Positions 1 through 18,630 of a stretch of DNA of 64,000 nucleotides are shown piece by piece (position 1 is the stretch's first letter; each line of letters starts with the position of its first letter). A model generated the notes under the pieces. That model was not told the DNA's origin and ran no database searches. It was given only the letters and a program-made list of their open reading frames with translations. This stretch comes from Bretschneidera sinensis (taxonomy: Eukaryota > Streptophyta > Magnoliopsida > Brassicales > Akaniaceae). The position numbers and the translations under genes are program-made. The DNA lies in assembly GCA_023935145.1 (NCBI GenBank), contig CM043704.1, positions 93,421,373 through 93,485,372 of the forward strand, read 5' to 3'.

Positions 1-241
1 CCCCCCCAAAAAAAAAAAAAAATCAAATTGCCTTTTAAACCACTCAGCTTTTAATGACTATAGCAGCCGAAACCAAAAGGCAAAAGCATTCCATTTTTTA
101 TTTTTTATTTTTTACCAATTGGCTCTTAGTCTCGTATAGTAGTGCTGTCTTATACATAGTAACCTACATGATACACGGTTAGTTTTTTTTGTCCTCTTTA
201 CTCTTATTCTTTATACTTTTAGTATCCCACGATAAACGATT
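1..241. other. Left-edge noncoding sequence
   Basis: Homopolymer C/A run at the extreme left followed by AT-rich sequence. No coding or RNA feature seen. By position it should belong to the intron downstream of the PTEN2-like coding exon. Confidence 0.4.
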
Positions 242-1190
242 TTAACACCCCCCTCTCCCCCAGCTAATGGTTCTGGATCCAAAATTAAAAACTGTTCTAA
301 CCCTAGACTTCCATGTCCGCATCACATACGTCTTCCAAATTGCTTTCCAAAGAAAGATGAGACTTTCCTCCATAGGAAGATTCATTACTAATGCTTTGTA
401 GAAGGATTTAACCTCAAAACAACCCTCCTTTTTCAACTTCCACCTTTCCTTATCGTCCATAAGCCCGTTCACTTTCACTTTATGATTGTTAAAAGAACAA
501 ACTTCCAATACTATGGAGTTCCCAATCATTAGCATTGCAATAAAGAGGAATTTCCCACATAATATAACCCAATGAGAGGGAAAAGTAATATGACACCATC
601 GCATCCTTTTTTTATAAGTAGGAAACTATAGCATCCTTATCACTTGTGAGGAAGAAGACATCAGAGAATTGAACTTTGAGCCGTTAATCTCCAAACAAAC
701 ATCAAGCCAGAAACGATTCCCCGCTGCACACCACAAGATAAATGAATAGGAAAACACATCACACCCTCTTCTTATTCACTTCTAAACACTCACTCCATAA
801 GGACCTCCTTGGAAATCCAAGCATTAGACTCCAAACCAAACTTAGCGACAACAACTCTCCTCCAAAGATGGTCTCTCTCACCCATAAACCTCCATAATCA
901 TTTCCCATGAAGGCTTCGCCAGAAAGGGTGAGCAATTTTAAGCCCAAGCCTCCTCTATGAATGGGTTGTTTGACAACACTCCATTCACCAAGTGATACTT
1001 GTATTCCACTCTTAAAATTCCCCAAAGGAACCTTCTTTGATACGTTCAAATCTTCTAGAAACGTCACAAGGATAGGGAAAAGAGAAAGTAGATTGAAATG
1101 TTTGAAAGGGTGTTTTTGATGAGTGCCAATCTCCTCCATTTGGCAAGGAGGCGCTTTCTCCATCCGGCCAATTTCTTCTCAAACCATGCA
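242..1190 (-). mobile_element. LINE (L1-type non-LTR) remnant, RT C-terminus and zf-RVT region
   Basis: Two broken minus-strand reading frames lie in the order expected of a plant LINE. The upstream piece (about 759-1163) has the post-RT signature with GGLGLKLL followed by a degenerate run like the usual LLGKWLWRF/LWR block. The downstream piece (242-604) has FEVKSFYKAL and FLWKAIWK, typical of the zinc-binding RVT domain. Frames shift and stop between them and no catalytic RT core is present, so this is a dead 5'-truncated copy. It lies 3' of the PTEN2-like coding exon and is probably intronic. Confidence 0.75.
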
Positions 1191-1981
1191 ATAATGGTAT
1201 TGCAAATACTTATTTCTTTGAACTGAGACCCCAATGGAAGTCTAAGTCAAAGGGAGGGACCATTTATTGCACCCCAACATATTTGCCAAAACTCCCCATC
1301 CCAACCAATGTAGAAAGCGAGGACCTACAGCCATAAGATGCTAGGATGATAAATCCTGAGCTTCTACCAGAAAACTAATAAATTCTCTAAATTTATGATA
1401 ACACTTCACTGAAAACTCGAGTTAAAAAAGATCTCATTTAAATAACTAGATCTTTCTATGTCTAAAATACCTACTACCAGGGAGACCTTAAAATAATTTT
1501 CAAGAATCTGTCACACATACAGCAGTAAATTAATGAAAAATGAAAATGCTCTGAGATATAACGCATATATATCAGCAATCGGTCTCACACCATATATAGT
1601 ATCATGTCCACCCGTTAACTTACATATGCAATCAATAAGTAAGATACTTAGAGAGTTAGAGGTGATTAGTGAAAGTAAATTATTAACAACCTGATGCAGT
1701 AAAACAACATTTTAATGTGCTTTTTGCTTCTGCAGTAGAATTTTATAAATAAGCAAGAAAGAAAAAAGAAACAGACAAATTGCTTCATCTTTAATTCATA
1801 AAAGTCGACTAGTCAAAAGAAGAACATGGATAAAAATTTAAAGCTGAAAATCAATTTCTAAGAGACACCCTCCATCACAAGCAGGAACTAGATTGAAACC
1901 AAAAAGAAGCTAGTCATTAGCCTCTTACTTAATTAGAACAAAAGTCCAATTAAGAAAAATCAAAGCATCGGCAAATCCCAC
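1191..1981 (-). other. Probable intron after the PTEN2 coding exon
   Basis: AT-rich stretch beginning with the GTGGG donor that follows the CAG codon at 1982-1984 (minus strand). No PTEN phosphatase-domain exon was recognised here, so the next exon must lie left of the window or has been lost. Confidence 0.5.
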
Positions 1982-2410
1982 CTGGTATCTTCGTTTATTC
2001 TGAGAGACAACGTGTCGAGCCTTGACCTGTACAGCCTTCACAGCATTCTTGGATGAGTCAACTAAGCCTTTTGTAATTGTACCAATGAAACCAGATTGTG
2101 CTGTAGTTGAAGTTCCATCAGAACTATCATCTGACTGAGGAGATTTTGGAGACAAGCGCAGTCCTAATCCACCAGTAAATCGTGCAAAGGTTGATTTTCC
2201 AGCATTTCCAGCCGATGAGTCATCTTGTGCAGCAGTAAATGGCTGGGGAATCTTCAAATTTTTTGCCCATGAAGATATCCCAGAAGCAGATAACTTTGAT
2301 GATGCATCTTGTGGAGAATTATTGTGTCCAGACTCTGCAGTAGCAGGTGGTTGCACATAAGGAGCATTAACACGAGGCACACTTGATGAATCAGCTGACT
2401 CCGAATCCAT
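1982..2410 (-). CDS. PTEN2: PTEN2-like phosphatase, first coding exon (partial gene)
   Basis: This 143-codon exon encodes the N-terminal extension of plant PTEN2-type dual phosphatidylinositol-phosphate/protein phosphatases. Key conserved blocks are SKLSASGISSWAKNLKIPQP, GGLGLRLSPKSPQ and FIGTITKGLVDSSKNAVKAV, then a KARHVVSQNKRRYQ end. These match what I recall of Arabidopsis PTEN2A up to the point where its phosphatase domain starts. The start chosen is the ATG at 2408-2410 (MDSES), because an in-frame upstream extension lacks an ATG. The exon ends in phase 0 at CAG before a GTGGG donor. The catalytic HCxxGxxRT exon is not in the window. No stop or frameshift is seen in this exon. The known role of the family is dephosphorylating 3-phosphoinositides in signalling and stress responses. 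Confidence 0.88.
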
Positions 2411-5400
2411 TCCAAGGCCCAAAGGTCTCAACAGAAAGAAGATTGAAGTTCAAGAAGCCAGGAAAATATATCAATGACACATGCCTTCAATCAGACTGCA
2501 AGCATAAACATAATTAAAGACTTAAAATGGAATAGGAAAATCATTAAAACGAAATTCTCTTGTTTATGCTATGTTAAGTGAATAATGATATAAGCATGAA
2601 AATTCTTTCTCCCCAACCCAGAACAACAAAATAGATAAATAAAAGACCATGTTGCTCTATAAATGATGCAATAACAAAAACTTAGAAGCCAACGTATGAC
2701 ACTGCAAAAAGACCTTAATTCCCTTGGTTTCTCTTGTTTGTTTCTACAAGGATCGAGTCTTTGAGCTACAAAAGAAGCGAACGGGTGTAGAAATGGTGTG
2801 CACGTGTACGTGAATTTGCTGTAAGAAAACAAGATAAGGGAGAAGAAAGAGGCAAATGATCAGATTTTATCATTACCTCTACTTCTTCCATGGAGTCATT
2901 TTAGTTCCCAAAAGCCAAAAATCTACCTAAAACTAAAACCAAGAACAGATTTCTAATAGAAATTTATGTAATAGTAAAAGAATATATTATTACATAATAA
3001 CGATATTTTGTAATTATTTTTCACTCATTATTATATTTTTTATAAGTAAAATTGTATTAAAAAGCACCAAGAGGGTGCAACTCAAAGCCAATGCTAATTA
3101 CAATGAAGGAAATCCACAAAATCTAGGAGATCAAAATCATTTACAAAAAAACTTCCTCTAAACCAAAAATTAGGAATTTTGAACCATCTATCTCTAATAA
3201 CTTCAATAAGCCTCTTTATGCCATCAAAAACCCTACGACTCCTCTCATTCCACGTTATCCAAAAAATAGAGAGTGGAATTAACATGTTGGCCTTTTTGGT
3301 CTCCTTAGAAGCCCTCAAACCACTCCAAGCCCACACTTCATTTTTCACGGAGCTGACAACCACTCAAGAAACACCCAAGATCTTATATGCCATCTCCCAC
3401 AAGCTTTTAGCCAATGAACACTCCACCAAAAGATTAAACACAGACTCGAGACAACCTTTGCAAATATAACTTCTATTAACAATCACCTTCCATTTTTTTA
3501 TAAGTTGTCAATAGTAAAAATTTTCTCCCAAGAGCCACCCATGCAAAAAAAAAAAAAAAAACTTACTTTATTGGGGGCACAAGAGCACCCAATGGCTTTC
3601 CCGGGAAAATTAGTAGAACCTTCCAAGGGAGTCTCATCAAGAAGAAAAATATAAAAAGATTTCACCGCAAAACCTTTATTCGGGCTAGGCCTCCATCTAG
3701 CCACATCGCATCCAACCTAGCACTATATAAAGTTTCCAAGAAACTTTGAACCATCTCTACCTCCCAATAATGGAGATTACGGATAAAGGGCACATTCCAA
3801 ACAAGTCCAACATTAGTTAAGGATATGCATGAACTAATGAGTGCATATCCAGAAATTGGTCTTTTAAAGAGGTATTCCCAAACCATGTGTCATGCCAAAG
3901 CTGAGTTCTTCCCCCATTTTTGACCATCATCGAAACACAAGGGAGGAAATGTAAAAAAAAATCCACTTAACTTTTGTACATAATGTTACATTATTATTTT
4001 ATTCACTCATTATCTAGTTTTTTATGCACATTAAATTTGAAAAATAATATGCATAGCTTAATTATCTAATCTACCAAGAAAGCATGGTTGAAAGAAATTT
4101 ATTCACAATGGAAAAAAAATGTTTATACTCATATCGCATGCTCTTGGTTCACTTGCTTTACTCCTCGGTATAAGAATTCTTTTAACTACAATTATATTGT
4201 TTTTTAATCTAAGCACTACTTATTACTAAAGAGAATATGAAAACTAAAAGAGACTGATATGTCAAGGAAATGAGAAAGGATGAAAATGCTAATGATTAAC
4301 ATTAGAATTTCCTTAATTACATTAGAATTAGCCCTTATAGGAAACGACAAAGTTGTATTTGTTGAAATTTAGTTTACAAAATAATTATTTTAGAATAAAG
4401 TAAAATAAGAATGCATGTGCTAAATAAAATTATTTCACTCAATTAGAAAAAATAACTGAACAAATCTTAATAGTTATATAATTATATTTAGATAAGTGCA
4501 ATTATAAATCTTGATAAGTGCTGTTCATTCAAATTATTTGTTGTTTATTTATGCAGGTAAGTATAATTTAGATAAGTAAAATATAATTTTAAAAGCACAC
4601 GCATACGTAATTATTAAGCTTAACAATTCTAGAAATTGCAACTTCATGCCGCTTCATTGATGAACAGCCAAAACCATTTCACATAATAATAACAGCAAGA
4701 ACGACGGTTTGAGGAATCCCCAGAAAGCTATAGCTATTTCATCTCAGCAACCATTTCAGTGCATCGCAAATGAGAAAAACGCTGCTTCCTCATTTTTCAT
4801 GCTTAGTTAAATCAAATTTCATAATGATAAAGAAGAACCTATATAATGCTAACCATACACTTTACCCTTCACATACTTTTACACTAACTAGCAACCTTGA
4901 CCGTCATATTTGGCAAGTTTAATCAAAACTAATCACAAATTACGCTTCTAATCAAGCCATGTAAATTTTTGCTAATTAATTAAAAAAAAAGAACATATCT
5001 ACGCTCAATTAACTGATAATCAACTATAACATTTCTAGAAATGACACTAAAAAAGAGGAGAATCGTCCAAATCCGCTTTGTAAATTCTGGATATCAGTTT
5101 GAAAGACTGATAAATCCTACCTAAAATTCAGTTTTAACCCATTTCTAATTAACCGATAAACTTGCTAATTTTCATATGCATTTATGTTAACAACTTCTAA
5201 TTACTGGCTGCCTTCTTTCTAGCTGTCCCATCTCCTCTTCGGCGCAACCCAATCTCCCGCAAGCTCCAGTACCTCCTATGAAATCACGACCATTTTTCCA
5301 CCAATCACAACTTTAGCCGCCGGAAATATTGTGCCTCCTTTGAGCAGATAGCATACTGTATGTATAAAGAAAAAAACCCGGATCTTTCGGACATTTTCGC

Positions 5401-5666
5401 CGCCGGCCTCCGTCGCCGGAAATTCTGCCCACCGGACGCTGAAACCACCATCCAAAGTGGAATCCTTTTATCTATCTAGTTCCGGAAGTCCCTTGCCCTA
5501 ATTCTTCTGGAAACAGCCCAAATCTCCAAAAACACACCAAAAAAAAAACACCCACACCACCTCCACTACCATATCTCCTTCTTTTCTGCGTTTTCCGGCA
5601 GAACCCACCCCACCACGATGATCGGAACCCCAATATGAGAGATCAGAGAAGAGAACGAGATCTTAC
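2411..5666 (-). other. PTEN2 5' UTR remainder and long 5' UTR intron
   Basis: AT-rich, without host coding sequence. The donor side is a CTG|GTAAGA site at 5669-5661 (minus). The acceptor lies shortly upstream of the ATG at 2410, but I cannot fix it. A second possible donor, AGAG|GTAATG near 2876, could mark an alternative noncoding exon around 2876-2900. A LINE remnant occupies about 3030-3950. The stretch 4000-5200 is AT-rich with nothing recognisable. Confidence 0.5.
3030..3950 (-). mobile_element. LINE remnant, C-terminal end and 3' end
   Basis: Three frame-shifted minus-strand pieces are in LINE order. At 3662-3886 is a domain with RNLHYWEVE and SFLETLYSAR. At 3498-3704 is a zf-RVT piece, RWRPSPNKGFAVKSFY. 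At 3094-3363 is the terminal FWITWNERSRRVFDG motif followed by the protein end. An A-run around 3550-3567 shifts the frame. The 3' end near 3040-3070 precedes an AT-rich tail. The element is decayed and lies in the 5' UTR intron of the PTEN2-like gene. Confidence 0.78.
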
Positions 5667-5790
5667 CAGTTACGGCTGCTAGTGTGAGACGAGGGCGGCG
5701 CGACGCTGAGGTGAGGACTGAACTCTGAGGGAGACAGAGGGTGAGGGTTCAACGTTCATGGATGATGGAAGAGCGGCTGAAGGAGTGAAT
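5667..5790 (-). other. Probable noncoding first exon of the PTEN2-like gene
   Basis: A GC-rich island, unusual for this window, reads on the minus strand into a canonical donor CTG|GTAAGA at 5667/5666. It has no ATG-led frame. Position and donor fit a 5' UTR exon spliced to the PTEN2 coding exon 3.2 kb downstream. The 5' boundary is a guess from the AT-rich promoter beyond it. Confidence 0.55.
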
Positions 5791-5819
5791 TTACGATTAG
5801 GTTTTAGACTTTTAGTTAT

Positions 5820-5870
5820 TTTAGTATTAGTAATATATATTTTATATTTAATTATTTATAAAGATTACAG
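5820..5870 (-). promoter_or_regulatory. AT-rich core promoter candidate for the PTEN2-like gene
   Basis: On the minus strand this stretch holds overlapping TATA-like words (TATAAATAA, TATAAAATATATA) some 40-80 bases before the GC-rich noncoding exon. The spacing suits a TATA promoter, but the composition is simple enough that this is only an inference. Confidence 0.35.
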
Positions 5871-6074
5871 GCGGTATAATGGGTTGCGTTATCTTCTTGC
5901 TATTTAGCTATTTGGGTAGAAGATACATAAATATATTAAGTTTAATGAACTACGCCCTAAACTTTCAGCCGTTAATGGACCGATTGGACCGGTTCGGACA
6001 GTCGTTCTATTAAAATTTTATGATTAGTTTTGAATTGATATTTGAAAATTTAAAAAAATTATTTGACTCAATTC

Positions 6075-6310
6075 GAACTTTTGAATATTTTAATTTTCAA
6101 ATAAAGTCGATTCAAATGTCATATCCGAATCGAATATCAATTTTAATTTACATAATCCTAACGATTTCAAAATATCTTGTTCGTTACGTGATTTCAATCC
6201 GAAATTTTTTGAATATTTTAATTTTTAATTCAAATCAGTTCAAATATTATGTTTGAATCGAATATCAATTTTTATTTACACAATCTTAATCACTTCAAAA
6301 TGTCCTATCC
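6075..6310. repeat. Imperfect tandem duplication of a ~130-bp AT-rich unit
   Basis: The segment around 6075-6190 (TTGAATATTTTAATTTT, then GAATCGAATATCAATTTT and TTTCAAAAT) recurs at about 6207-6310 with roughly one mismatch in eight. The apparent 78-aa frame across it is a by-product of the repeat. Confidence 0.6.
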
Positions 6311-7149
6311 ATATGTAACTCGTTGATTAATCAAAGATTGTCTAATTTGATGAGAGATTAAATGGACGGTGAATTGTAATCTACAGTAAAGATGACGTTT
6401 TATACATTAACATGTCTTTACAATGATTTATTAGATTCACAGTGTTGCATGTTTATCAATAACATAACTTCATTTTTGCATAAAAAAAACACACTTTGGT
6501 GCTTATCAATAGCATAACTTGATTTTATTATTTAAAAAGTTAGCATAAATTGATTTTTCACAATTTTTTCCTTTTAAAAACATCAATACAATAAATAAAA
6601 AATTATCATCCCCTAGATCATGTCCAATAAATAAAAAAACATATGATTTTATCATCTCTTCATCCAGACCAGAAAATCAAGAATATATACAAAGTACCTA
6701 TCACATATTACTATCGTATAACGAACATTGAATACTAGTATTATTTACTTATAACAGAGAAAAAAAATTCCACATTGAACAAACAGACATCCAACTATTT
6801 AAACTATAAAATTATGAACAAGAAGACACCACATTTAATGAAAATAAAAGTTGGCATACATAACACAATTCAGGAGATAAAATTATAGAAAAAAATTTCT
6901 TGTTTCTGTTTGAGAAAATATCAAATTTGAAGTTATTTACAATAAATCACCATAAAATTGAAGGTACAAAACATTCTGTCTGGTAGTTTAAATATCATGT
7001 TAACCAACTGGCAGTTAAACATGTACAACACTTCTTTTCCTTGCAACACCTTGACGAATGGATGGGCCATCAAGCAGGACAAAATTTACTTCATTGCACT
7101 TGTTTAATTTTCCTCCTTCCAGACCCAAATGATTCCTGCAGGGCTTTTC
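6311..7149. other. Intergenic and probable 3' UTR of the RD21-like gene
   Basis: AT-rich, no coding signal. The part just left of the TGA at 7150 is presumably the RD21-like 3' UTR. Confidence 0.4.
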
Positions 7150-14619
<7,470 letters not shown>

Positions 14620-14639
14620 GATGGCCGGGTGGAATTGGT

Positions 14640-14705
14640 TTCTTGTCGATGGAGAGTTGTGTGTGGGTGGTAGGGGTGTTGAAACATATATATATATATA
14701 GCGAG
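14640..14705 (-). promoter_or_regulatory. Core promoter of the RD21-like gene
   Basis: A TATATATATATA tract at about 14685-14701 lies some 65-80 bases upstream of the ATG at 14619, leaving room for a short 5' UTR. A second TA tract lies at 14816-14838. The TATA assignment is inference from spacing. Confidence 0.5.
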
Positions 14706-14839
14706 AGATGTGGAGACACAGCGAAAATAGAGAGAAATTGGAATTGTATTGGCGTTGAAATAGGTCGCTGTGTGTGGGTGGGAGTCGTGTGGTGTTATAC
14801 GGGTGGTGAAGGTGACATATATATATATATATATATATT

Positions 14840-16125
14840 TATGAAAATACTTTTTTATTGTTTGTTAGATAAATCATAATTTTTTTTCTCCCTAAATCTC
14901 TTTTTGATAACAAAATTATTTTCTATGTTATATCATAAATATAGATTCATGATTAGAAGATAAAAATATATATTTTAAACATTTATTTAGATTAGATATT
15001 GATTGTCTCTATATTATTTTTCTCCTAAGAGCTTGTGAAGTACCATTTTTTTCATATTTAAATAACATTATAAACAAAATTCAATTTGGGCCTAGCCTTT
15101 TTCATTGGAAAAAATAAGAGCTTGAAAAAACACTTTCACCTAAGTAACGTGGCCCAATGGATCAAAATAGTCCAGCAAATGAGGGGGGAGAGTCAACACA
15201 CTCAAACACGGTTCATTGTCTTCTTGAATGACCATGAATACTTCTTTCCACATCTGTTTGTCTTTTCATTTTCTTTCTTTCATTTTCCCATCTAACGTAG
15301 TGATTCCACTCAGTCTCACACAACCCACCACCACCTTAAATTACCACCGCTATAAAATTGAAAATAAAAAGACGATGATGGAAGGTTAAATAACTAAACA
15401 AGTTAAAGAAGTAGCCACTGTGATTATTTGTTTGAATCCCAACAAAAATAAGCATAAACTTAATAGCAAAATTGAAAATTATAGTAAAAAATAATTTTGA
15501 AATTTGCTAAAAAGAGATAAAAAGGGAGAAAAAAACATAAACCAAATTCACAGTGACAGGTCTCCCTTCTCCTCCCCATCCCTCTCAGCATGCGGGAGTC
15601 ACTCTCTCTGTCTCCTCCATGACGCGACCTCCTCTCTTCTCCATAGTGAGGTAGCTACTCTCTTCACGGAACTAACCCTTGATCGACCATGTCCCATCAG
15701 TAAGTTCTCTACTCCGCTATTTGTTTTTCTTCTCTTCTTCCTCTCACTTCTCTCCCTCTCTTGGCTATCAACTTCAGTCCTTGTTCTTGGCGTCCATCTC
15801 GGCCTCCACCAGCCAGTTTTCTAGTTCCTAGGCGCCGACTGACCACGGTTTCATTTTCGACGACCACTGCAAGGTGACGGTAAAAACCTAACCCCTCTCA
15901 AACCGAATCTCCTAATATGCTCCTTTAGCGTGATAGATAACTCTCGATTTCAAAATTGTTTTTGGTGATTGATTAATTTTCGGATTTGATTCCAAAGAAC
16001 TTATTTGAGTATTTTGATTGATGAAAATTTTATTTTAAAATAATGGATTGTTGAGTTCAATTTGTGGTGTAGAGAGACACAGAGAGAAAGCAGAGAGAAT
16101 ATGACAAATGTAGCTCTTTAGCTTG

Positions 16126-16126
<1 letters not shown>
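14840..16126. other. Intergenic, no recognised gene
   Basis: Mostly AT-rich. A pyrimidine-rich, more GC-balanced island at about 15550-15900 looks like a leader or decayed 5' region; the 106-codon plus-strand frame at 15504-15824 is low-complexity Ser/Leu and matches no family I know. Confidence 0.4.

Positions 16127-16173
<47 letters not shown>
16127..16173. repeat. (TA)n microsatellite
   Basis: Uninterrupted TA dinucleotide tract of about 47 bp. Confidence 0.95.
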
Positions 16174-16178
<5 letters not shown>

Positions 16179-16371
16179 CAAAAACACAACAATTAAATTG
16201 GGAAAACAAAGGGCCTAACAACAATAGTCAAAGTGGTTCGACAACTCTTTGTCTACTCACCAACTTTACTATTTTATTAATCTTGGATTACAATAACAAA
16301 ATTATCAAACGCGGGCTCCAAGCATCATTATTTGATAATCAAACTCTAATATACTCAAAACTCTTGTACTA

Positions 16372-16469
16372 GCTCTAGTAATAAACCCTTTAGTTTACCA
16401 TTTATACGAGAATTATGGTGGCTCTAGTAGTAAACCCTTTAGTTTACCATTTATACGAGAATTATGGTG
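16372..16469. repeat. 49-bp tandem duplication
   Basis: Two adjacent 49-bp units, each GCTCTAGTA.TAAACCC...GAATTATGGTG, differ at one base. The near identity suggests a recent slip. The surrounding 16.2-16.5 kb has no gene. Confidence 0.92.
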
Positions 16470-17210
16470 TGCTTCAAATCTTTTGTGAGACCCATGTTTT
16501 TCTAATACTATTAGGAAAAAAAAAACATTATACTAGACTACTAGTATTTGTACAATCAACAATCTAATAGAAAATTACTACCATTCATGCTAGAACAAGC
16601 AAGTACAAAATAGAAAATAATTCTTCCCAAACCAATTAAAAGTGGAATTGAGCCAAAATCCTAACGTATATGACTACCTTTTTGCAGCTTTGCTACCTCA
16701 TAGTGCCTGAAGACTTTTTATAAGCGCATTCCTTTCTTTTTGCAAAGAGTGTTACCATGTACTACTAAGAGAGGTTGATTTTACCACTGGCTTTGGTAGC
16801 CTTTTTCAATTGTAATATCTCTTCTCTTATGAAAGAGGGAGAGTCTAATTGGGTTCAAACAAATGGGAACCGGGAAGGAGGAGGTGGATAAGGGAAGGAG
16901 CAATGATCAACACAAGTGGGAAAGTTGCTTTTTGTGTCTGTTGAAGAATAGTGGGAAAATGTATGAACAAAATCTTTGGGCTTTCTTTGTTTTGATTTGC
17001 TCTTGCTTTCATGGTAATTTGATATGTAGTAGCTCGTGCCTGCCATTATTATTATACAAAAAGGAGAAAGAAGGAGTTTAACAATAGCTCTCAACACCCA
17101 TAACATATGACAAATTTTAGTAGATACTTCTTTAATTCTCTTATACAATACTCCTAACTCTCAACTCTCAATTAGGCCATGTGATACTTGTATTGAGTTT
17201 GACTGCTCTC
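16470..17210. other. Intergenic, no recognised gene
   Basis: No coding family seen on either strand. Opposite-strand frames around 16855-17148 overlap one another and show no domain. Confidence 0.4.
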
Positions 17211-18007
17211 TCAAGGACAGTTTAATCTCAGTTCTTCTAACAGAGCATTCAGATCAGAGTAAGATGATCCACCTTCTTTGACAGCCCTCCTTGCCATCCT
17301 TTTTAGTATATAGCTCGGATTCTCATTTCTTCAGCTTCTTCACCAACCGATAATCGAGTAACTGCCCTTTCTATATCTTTCTTGTTCACTGAGTATTTCT
17401 TTTCATCTGCCCATTTAGACCATTCATGGGCACCAACTCCCACTTCTATTCTTAGAACGTCTGTAACCAATTTTTCACTATTAAACTGTTCTGCAAAGAG
17501 TGGCCATGTGACCATAAGGACACCAGCTGCGATACTCTCCAAAGTTGAGTTCCATCCACAGTGAGTCATAAACCCTCCTATTGCTTCATGATCAAGAATC
17601 AGCAATTGGGGTGCCCATCCTCTAATTATCAATCCCTTCCCTTTCATCCTTTCTTCAAATCCTTCTGGTAACCACTTTCCCTTATTTTTGCTTTTCAGTT
17701 CCTCTTCCATCCTCACCACCCAAATGAAGTGATGTCTTGAAGCTTCAATACCTTTCGCAATCTCTAGTAGTTGAGCGTCAGAAAACTGGAACCCACTTCC
17801 GAAACATATGTACAGAACAGAGTTGGGTTTCTGCGAGTCTAGCCATCTTAAGCATTCATGTCCATCAAGGGATGCAGGATTTCCTCTTTGAGCTTTATCT
17901 TTAGCACTCCTATTGCAGAGTGAAACTGGGCCAATGTGCCATGCCTTTCTTTTCATTATCTTCCTGTAATGTTCTGAGTAAGCAGGTTCCAGCTCGTGGA
18001 AGCTATT
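17211..18007 (-). pseudogene. Truncated UDP-glycosyltransferase (UGT73-like), C-terminal half
   Basis: This is the sugar-donor half of a plant family-1 glycosyltransferase, which transfers UDP-sugars to small molecules. Homology begins abruptly at [14 protein letters not shown] (about 18007). It continues through [30 protein letters not shown] and a complete PSPG box: [16 protein letters not shown], then [15 protein letters not shown] and the end motif FAEQ, with the sugar-contacting W, HCGWNS, E and Q present. GWAPQ and LVTDVL spacing suggest the UGT73 clade. The N-terminal acceptor half is absent; AT-rich unrelated DNA with stops replaces it. Near 17300 the frame hits TAA after EEMRIRAIY, and the usual terminal helix (MARRAVKEGGSSYSDLNALL) continues in another frame to the TGA at 17211-17213. 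It is therefore broken at both ends. Confidence 0.87.
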
Positions 18008-18394
18008 TATTATTCCTTTTCATTATCATTAGAATAAAATAAAAAAATATGAAAGAATAAGTTATAAAAATAAAATGAATATGTTACTATATTTAAATTG
18101 ATGTACATTAAAGTAAAACTAATATTTTTTTATAAAAATGGTTAAATTAATATTTAATTTTCAGATTTCATCTAGCAAAAAAAAATCATATTCCATTTTT
18201 GGATTATAAATTCATCGTGTGAATTGAAAGGTAAATAGTGTTAATTTTGTTGAATAATATCAATAAAATTAAAATTTTATGTTAAATGAATTAAAGCGTG
18301 ATGTAATTAAGAGTATTAAGTAAAATTTAAAAAATGAATTGAATTTTTAGTTGATCCTAAACACAAAGTTCATTTTAATTCTACAGACACCAAA

Positions 18395-18545
18395 CATGAA
18401 AATTCATTTGAGTTCATTTGCAAATGAATTTTAGTTTCAGTTCATTTGAAAATGAAATCTAGTTTTATTTCGTTTGAAAATGAATTGTGAATTCATTTAT
18501 GAATGAATTTTAGTTTCAGTCCATTTGAAAACGAACTGAATTCTA
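18395..18545. repeat. Cluster of TTCATTTG/CAAATGAA palindromes
   Basis: A 16-bp perfect palindrome TTCATTTGCAAATGAA (18413-18428) is followed by several near-palindromic variants (TTCATTTGAAAATGAA and ATTCATTTATGAATGAAT) and a repeated GAATTTTAGTTTCAGT. It can fold into several alternative hairpins. Confidence 0.7.
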
Positions 18546-18630
18546 TACTTGAGTTCATACCAAACGGAGTGTAAGATTGTTTTAAACTTATTTAGTAAAA
18601 TAAGAGATTTTTTGCCACATTATCAAATGG

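Noticed and set aside
15504..15824. 106-codon Ser/Leu-rich frame
   Set aside because: Pyrimidine-rich low-complexity DNA; no motif, no splice-supported continuation seen.
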